A DNA stretch of 64,000 bases from Vreelandella hamiltonii. GTDB lineage: Bacteria; Pseudomonadota; Gammaproteobacteria; Pseudomonadales; Halomonadaceae. The first letter of the stretch is position 1. Each line of letters opens with the position of its first letter. The stretch is taken from positions 62,001 to 126,000 of the forward strand of contig NZ_BMXN01000004.1 of NCBI RefSeq assembly GCF_014651775.1. Reading direction: 5' to 3'. This document shows, piece by piece, positions 62,041 through 64,000 of this stretch. The notes under the pieces are model-generated. The model ran no database searches. It was not told the origin of the DNA and was given only the letters and a program-made list of their open reading frames with translations. The position numbers and the translations under genes are program-made.

Positions 62041-62427
62041 ATGGCTAACCCGCGTAGTAACCGTAAAAAGGTTAAAAAGCAGGTAGTGGACGCCGTCGCG
62101 CACATCCATGCCTCTTTTAACAACACGATCGTGACGATCACAGACCGCCAGGGCAATGCTCTTTCTTGGGCAACAGCCGGTGGTTCGGGTTTTCGTGGTT
62201 CTCGCAAGAGCACCCCGTTCGCTGCGCAAGTTGCAAGCGAACGTGCAGCAACTGCTGCAGCCGAGTATGGTGTGAAAAACGTAGACGTGCTGGTCAAGGG
62301 CCCCGGTCCCGGCCGTGAATCCGCCGTGCGCGCACTGAACGCCGCCGGCTTCCGCGTGCAAAGCATCGTAGACGCGACGCCCATCCCCCATAATGGCTGC
62401 CGTCCGCCGAAGAAACGCCGCGTTTAA
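62041..62427 (+). CDS. rpsK: 30S ribosomal protein S11
   Basis: S11 is on the 30S platform near the Shine-Dalgarno helix. The 128-aa product has [20 protein letters not shown] and [20 protein letters not shown] and ends CRPPKKRRV. Confidence 0.98.
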   Translation: MANPRSNRKKVKKQVVDAVAHIHASFNNTIVTITDRQGNALSWATAGGSGFRGSRKSTPFAAQVASERAATAAAEYGVKNVDVLVKGPGPGRESAVRALNAAGFRVQSIVDATPIPHNGCRPPKKRRV

Positions 62428-62439
62428 GGAGACAGATTC

Positions 62440-63060
62440 ATGGCTCGTTATATTGGACCGAAGTGCAAACTGTCTCGTCGTGAAGGCACCGATCTCTTCC
62501 TGAAGAGTGGCGTGACTCCCTTCGAGAAAAAGTGTAAATCCGAGCAGATCCCGGGTGTACACGGCCAGCGTCGTCAGCGTCTTTCCGACTACGGCTTGCA
62601 GCTTCGCGAGAAGCAGAAAGTACGCCGTATGTATGGCGTACTCGAAAAGCAGTTCCGCAACTACTACAAAGAAGCCGCTCGCCTGAAAGGTGCGACCGGT
62701 GAAGTACTGTTGCAACTGCTTGAATCCCGACTGGATAACGTCGTCTACCGCATGGGCTTCGGCTCGACTCGCTCTGAAGCGCGTCAGCTGGTCAGCCACA
62801 AGGCGATTTCCGTCAACGGCCGCACCGTTAACGTTGCTTCCTACCAAGTGAAGCCGGGTGACGTGGTAGCTGTTCGTGAAAAGGCGAAGAACCAGGCTCG
62901 TATCCAAAGCGCGTTGAGCATTGCTGCCAACCGTGGCGATATCACCTGGATCGAAATCGACGCCAAGAAGATGGAAGGCACTTTCAAGGCTCTGCCTGAA
63001 CGCGGTGACCTGACTGCCGACATCAACGAAAACCTGATCGTCGAGCTGTACTCCAAGTAA
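62440..63060 (+). CDS. rpsD: 30S ribosomal protein S4
   Basis: S4 is a primary 16S-binding protein and the repressor of the alpha operon in relatives. The 206-aa protein has the S4 RNA-binding domain ([20 protein letters not shown], then [14 protein letters not shown]). No alteration at ram positions is evident. Confidence 0.98.
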   Translation: MARYIGPKCKLSRREGTDLFLKSGVTPFEKKCKSEQIPGVHGQRRQRLSDYGLQLREKQKVRRMYGVLEKQFRNYYKEAARLKGATGEVLLQLLESRLDNVVYRMGFGSTRSEARQLVSHKAISVNGRTVNVASYQVKPGDVVAVREKAKNQARIQSALSIAANRGDITWIEIDAKKMEGTFKALPERGDLTADINENLIVELYSK

Positions 63061-63092
63061 GCAGTCTGTTTGTTGCTTCTGCTTCTTGAGGC

Positions 63093-63122
63093 CTGGGCGG
63101 GATAGCAAAGCTAACCGCCCAG
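63093..63122 (+). other. Stem-loop between rpsD and rpoA
   Basis: An 8-bp stem (63093-63100 with 63115-63122) encloses an inner TAGC-AAA-GCTA hairpin in the 125-bp gap. No T-run follows, so it is probably a processing or attenuation site rather than a terminator. Confidence 0.45.
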
Positions 63123-63185
63123 ATGCTCTTGAGTATTGTGCTTTAGAGTACTCAGTATCCGTTTGGCAGCCTGAAAGGTGTTCAT

Positions 63186-64000
63186 ATGCAGCGTTCAGTG
63201 ACAGAGTTTCTTCGCCCCCGCGACATCAAGGTCGAAGAGATCAGCGCACATCATGCCAAAATCGTTCTCGAACCGTTCGAGCGCGGCTTTGGTCACACCC
63301 TGGGGAATGCACTTCGTCGCATTCTGCTTTCATCCATGCCCGGCGCTGCCGTGGTAGAGGCTGAAATCGCCGGTGTAGAGCACGAATACAGTGCGCTCGA
63401 AGGGGTGCAGGAAGATGTCATCGAAATCCTCCTGAACTTGAAAGATGTTGCGATCAAGATGCACAGCCGCGATGAGGCGGTGCTCTCGCTGAACAAGCAG
63501 GGCCCAGCCGTCGTCACCGCTGGCGACATTGCGCTTGATCATAGCGTCGAAATCGTCAACCCGGACCACGTCATTGCACACGTCAATGAAGGTGCCGAGC
63601 TGAAAATTCAGCTTAAGGTAGCGCTGGGTCGTGGTTACGAACCGGCTGACGCTCGTGGCTCTGATGAAGAGACCCGTGCTATTGGCCGCCTGCAGCTGGA
63701 TGCCACCTTCAGCCCTGTTCGCCGTGTTTCCTACTCGGTCGAAGCCGCTCGTGTCGAGCAGCGTACCGACCTCGATAAGCTGATTATCGACCTGGAAACC
63801 GACGGTACACTGGATCCGGAAGAGGCTATCCGTCGCAGTGCGACCATTCTGCAAGAGCAGCTGGCCGCCTTCGTCGACCTGGAAGCTGACAAAGAGCAGG
63901 AAGTCGAAGAGGAAGAGGATCACGTTGATCCGATCCTATTGCGCCCCGTAGACGATCTCGAGTTGACCGTTCGCAGCGCCAACTGCCTGAAAGCCGAGAA
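63186..64000 (+). CDS. rpoA: DNA-directed RNA polymerase subunit alpha (partial)
   Basis: Alpha dimerises to nucleate the polymerase and its C-terminal domain binds UP elements and activators. The window holds about 271 residues, starting [20 protein letters not shown]. The N-terminal domain blocks [20 protein letters not shown] and [14 protein letters not shown] are intact. The linker and the start of the C-terminal domain ([19 protein letters not shown]) are also present. The gene runs off the window edge; E. coli alpha is 329 aa. Confidence 0.98.
   Translation, partial: MQRSVTEFLRPRDIKVEEISAHHAKIVLEPFERGFGHTLGNALRRILLSSMPGAAVVEAEIAGVEHEYSALEGVQEDVIEILLNLKDVAIKMHSRDEAVLSLNKQGPAVVTAGDIALDHSVEIVNPDHVIAHVNEGAELKIQLKVALGRGYEPADARGSDEETRAIGRLQLDATFSPVRRVSYSVEAARVEQRTDLDKLIIDLETDGTLDPEEAIRRSATILQEQLAAFVDLEADKEQEVEEEEDHVDPILLRPVDDLELTVRSANCLKAE

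Overview
The window looks like about 64 kb of a high-GC gammaproteobacterial chromosome, most likely Halomonas or a close relative in Halomonadaceae. This rests on protein similarity recalled from memory, the fabA-fabB pair, the birA-coaX-tRNA-secE order, and the unbroken beta/str/S10/spc/alpha ribosomal block. No phage, insertion sequence, CRISPR array or integrase was seen.

Layout. 1-2.4 kb: ssb, a degenerate sugar-nucleotide-reductase-like protein and a PlsC-type acyltransferase. 2.5-4.2 kb: fabA-fabB on the minus strand. 4.5-6.3 kb: a PAS-GGDEF-EAL protein. 6.3-16.4 kb: an accessory module, mostly minus strand. It holds a LitR/CarH-like MerR regulator without recognisable cobalamin ligands, a DNA photolyase, an NTF2-like protein, an SDR, an FAD amine oxidase-like protein, a DUF1365 protein, a cyclopropane-fatty-acid-synthase-like methyltransferase and a DUF2878 membrane protein. 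A second FAD oxidoreductase diverges from a TIGR01777 epimerase across a symmetric promoter with 19-bp spacers. The module looks like a light or photo-oxidative-stress lipid-modification regulon. 16.4-22.1 kb: rapA, an Lgt-like/TlpA fusion, a 78-aa membrane protein and a ClsC-like phospholipase D lipoprotein. 22.3-29.0 kb: a branched-chain-amino-acid-type ABC transporter (binding protein convergent to livGFHM) and an NSS sodium symporter. 29.3-33.1 kb: typA, birA, coaX.

33.2-64.0 kb: a tRNA cluster, then secE-nusG, rplKAJL-rpoBC, the str operon (rpsL-rpsG-fusA-tuf), S10 operon, spc operon with secY, and alpha operon to a truncated rpoA. Regulatory elements are clear: consensus promoters, an L10 leader, a rplL-rpoB attenuator, a tuf terminator and several intercistronic hairpins.

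Two essential genes are damaged here. rpsL (S12) lacks 59 bp internally, which frameshifts it. The tRNA-Tyr at the head of the tRNA cluster is only a 43-nt remnant. Either the assembly has lost sequence at both places or intact copies exist elsewhere. The second tuf often found between tRNA-Thr and tRNA-Trp is also absent.
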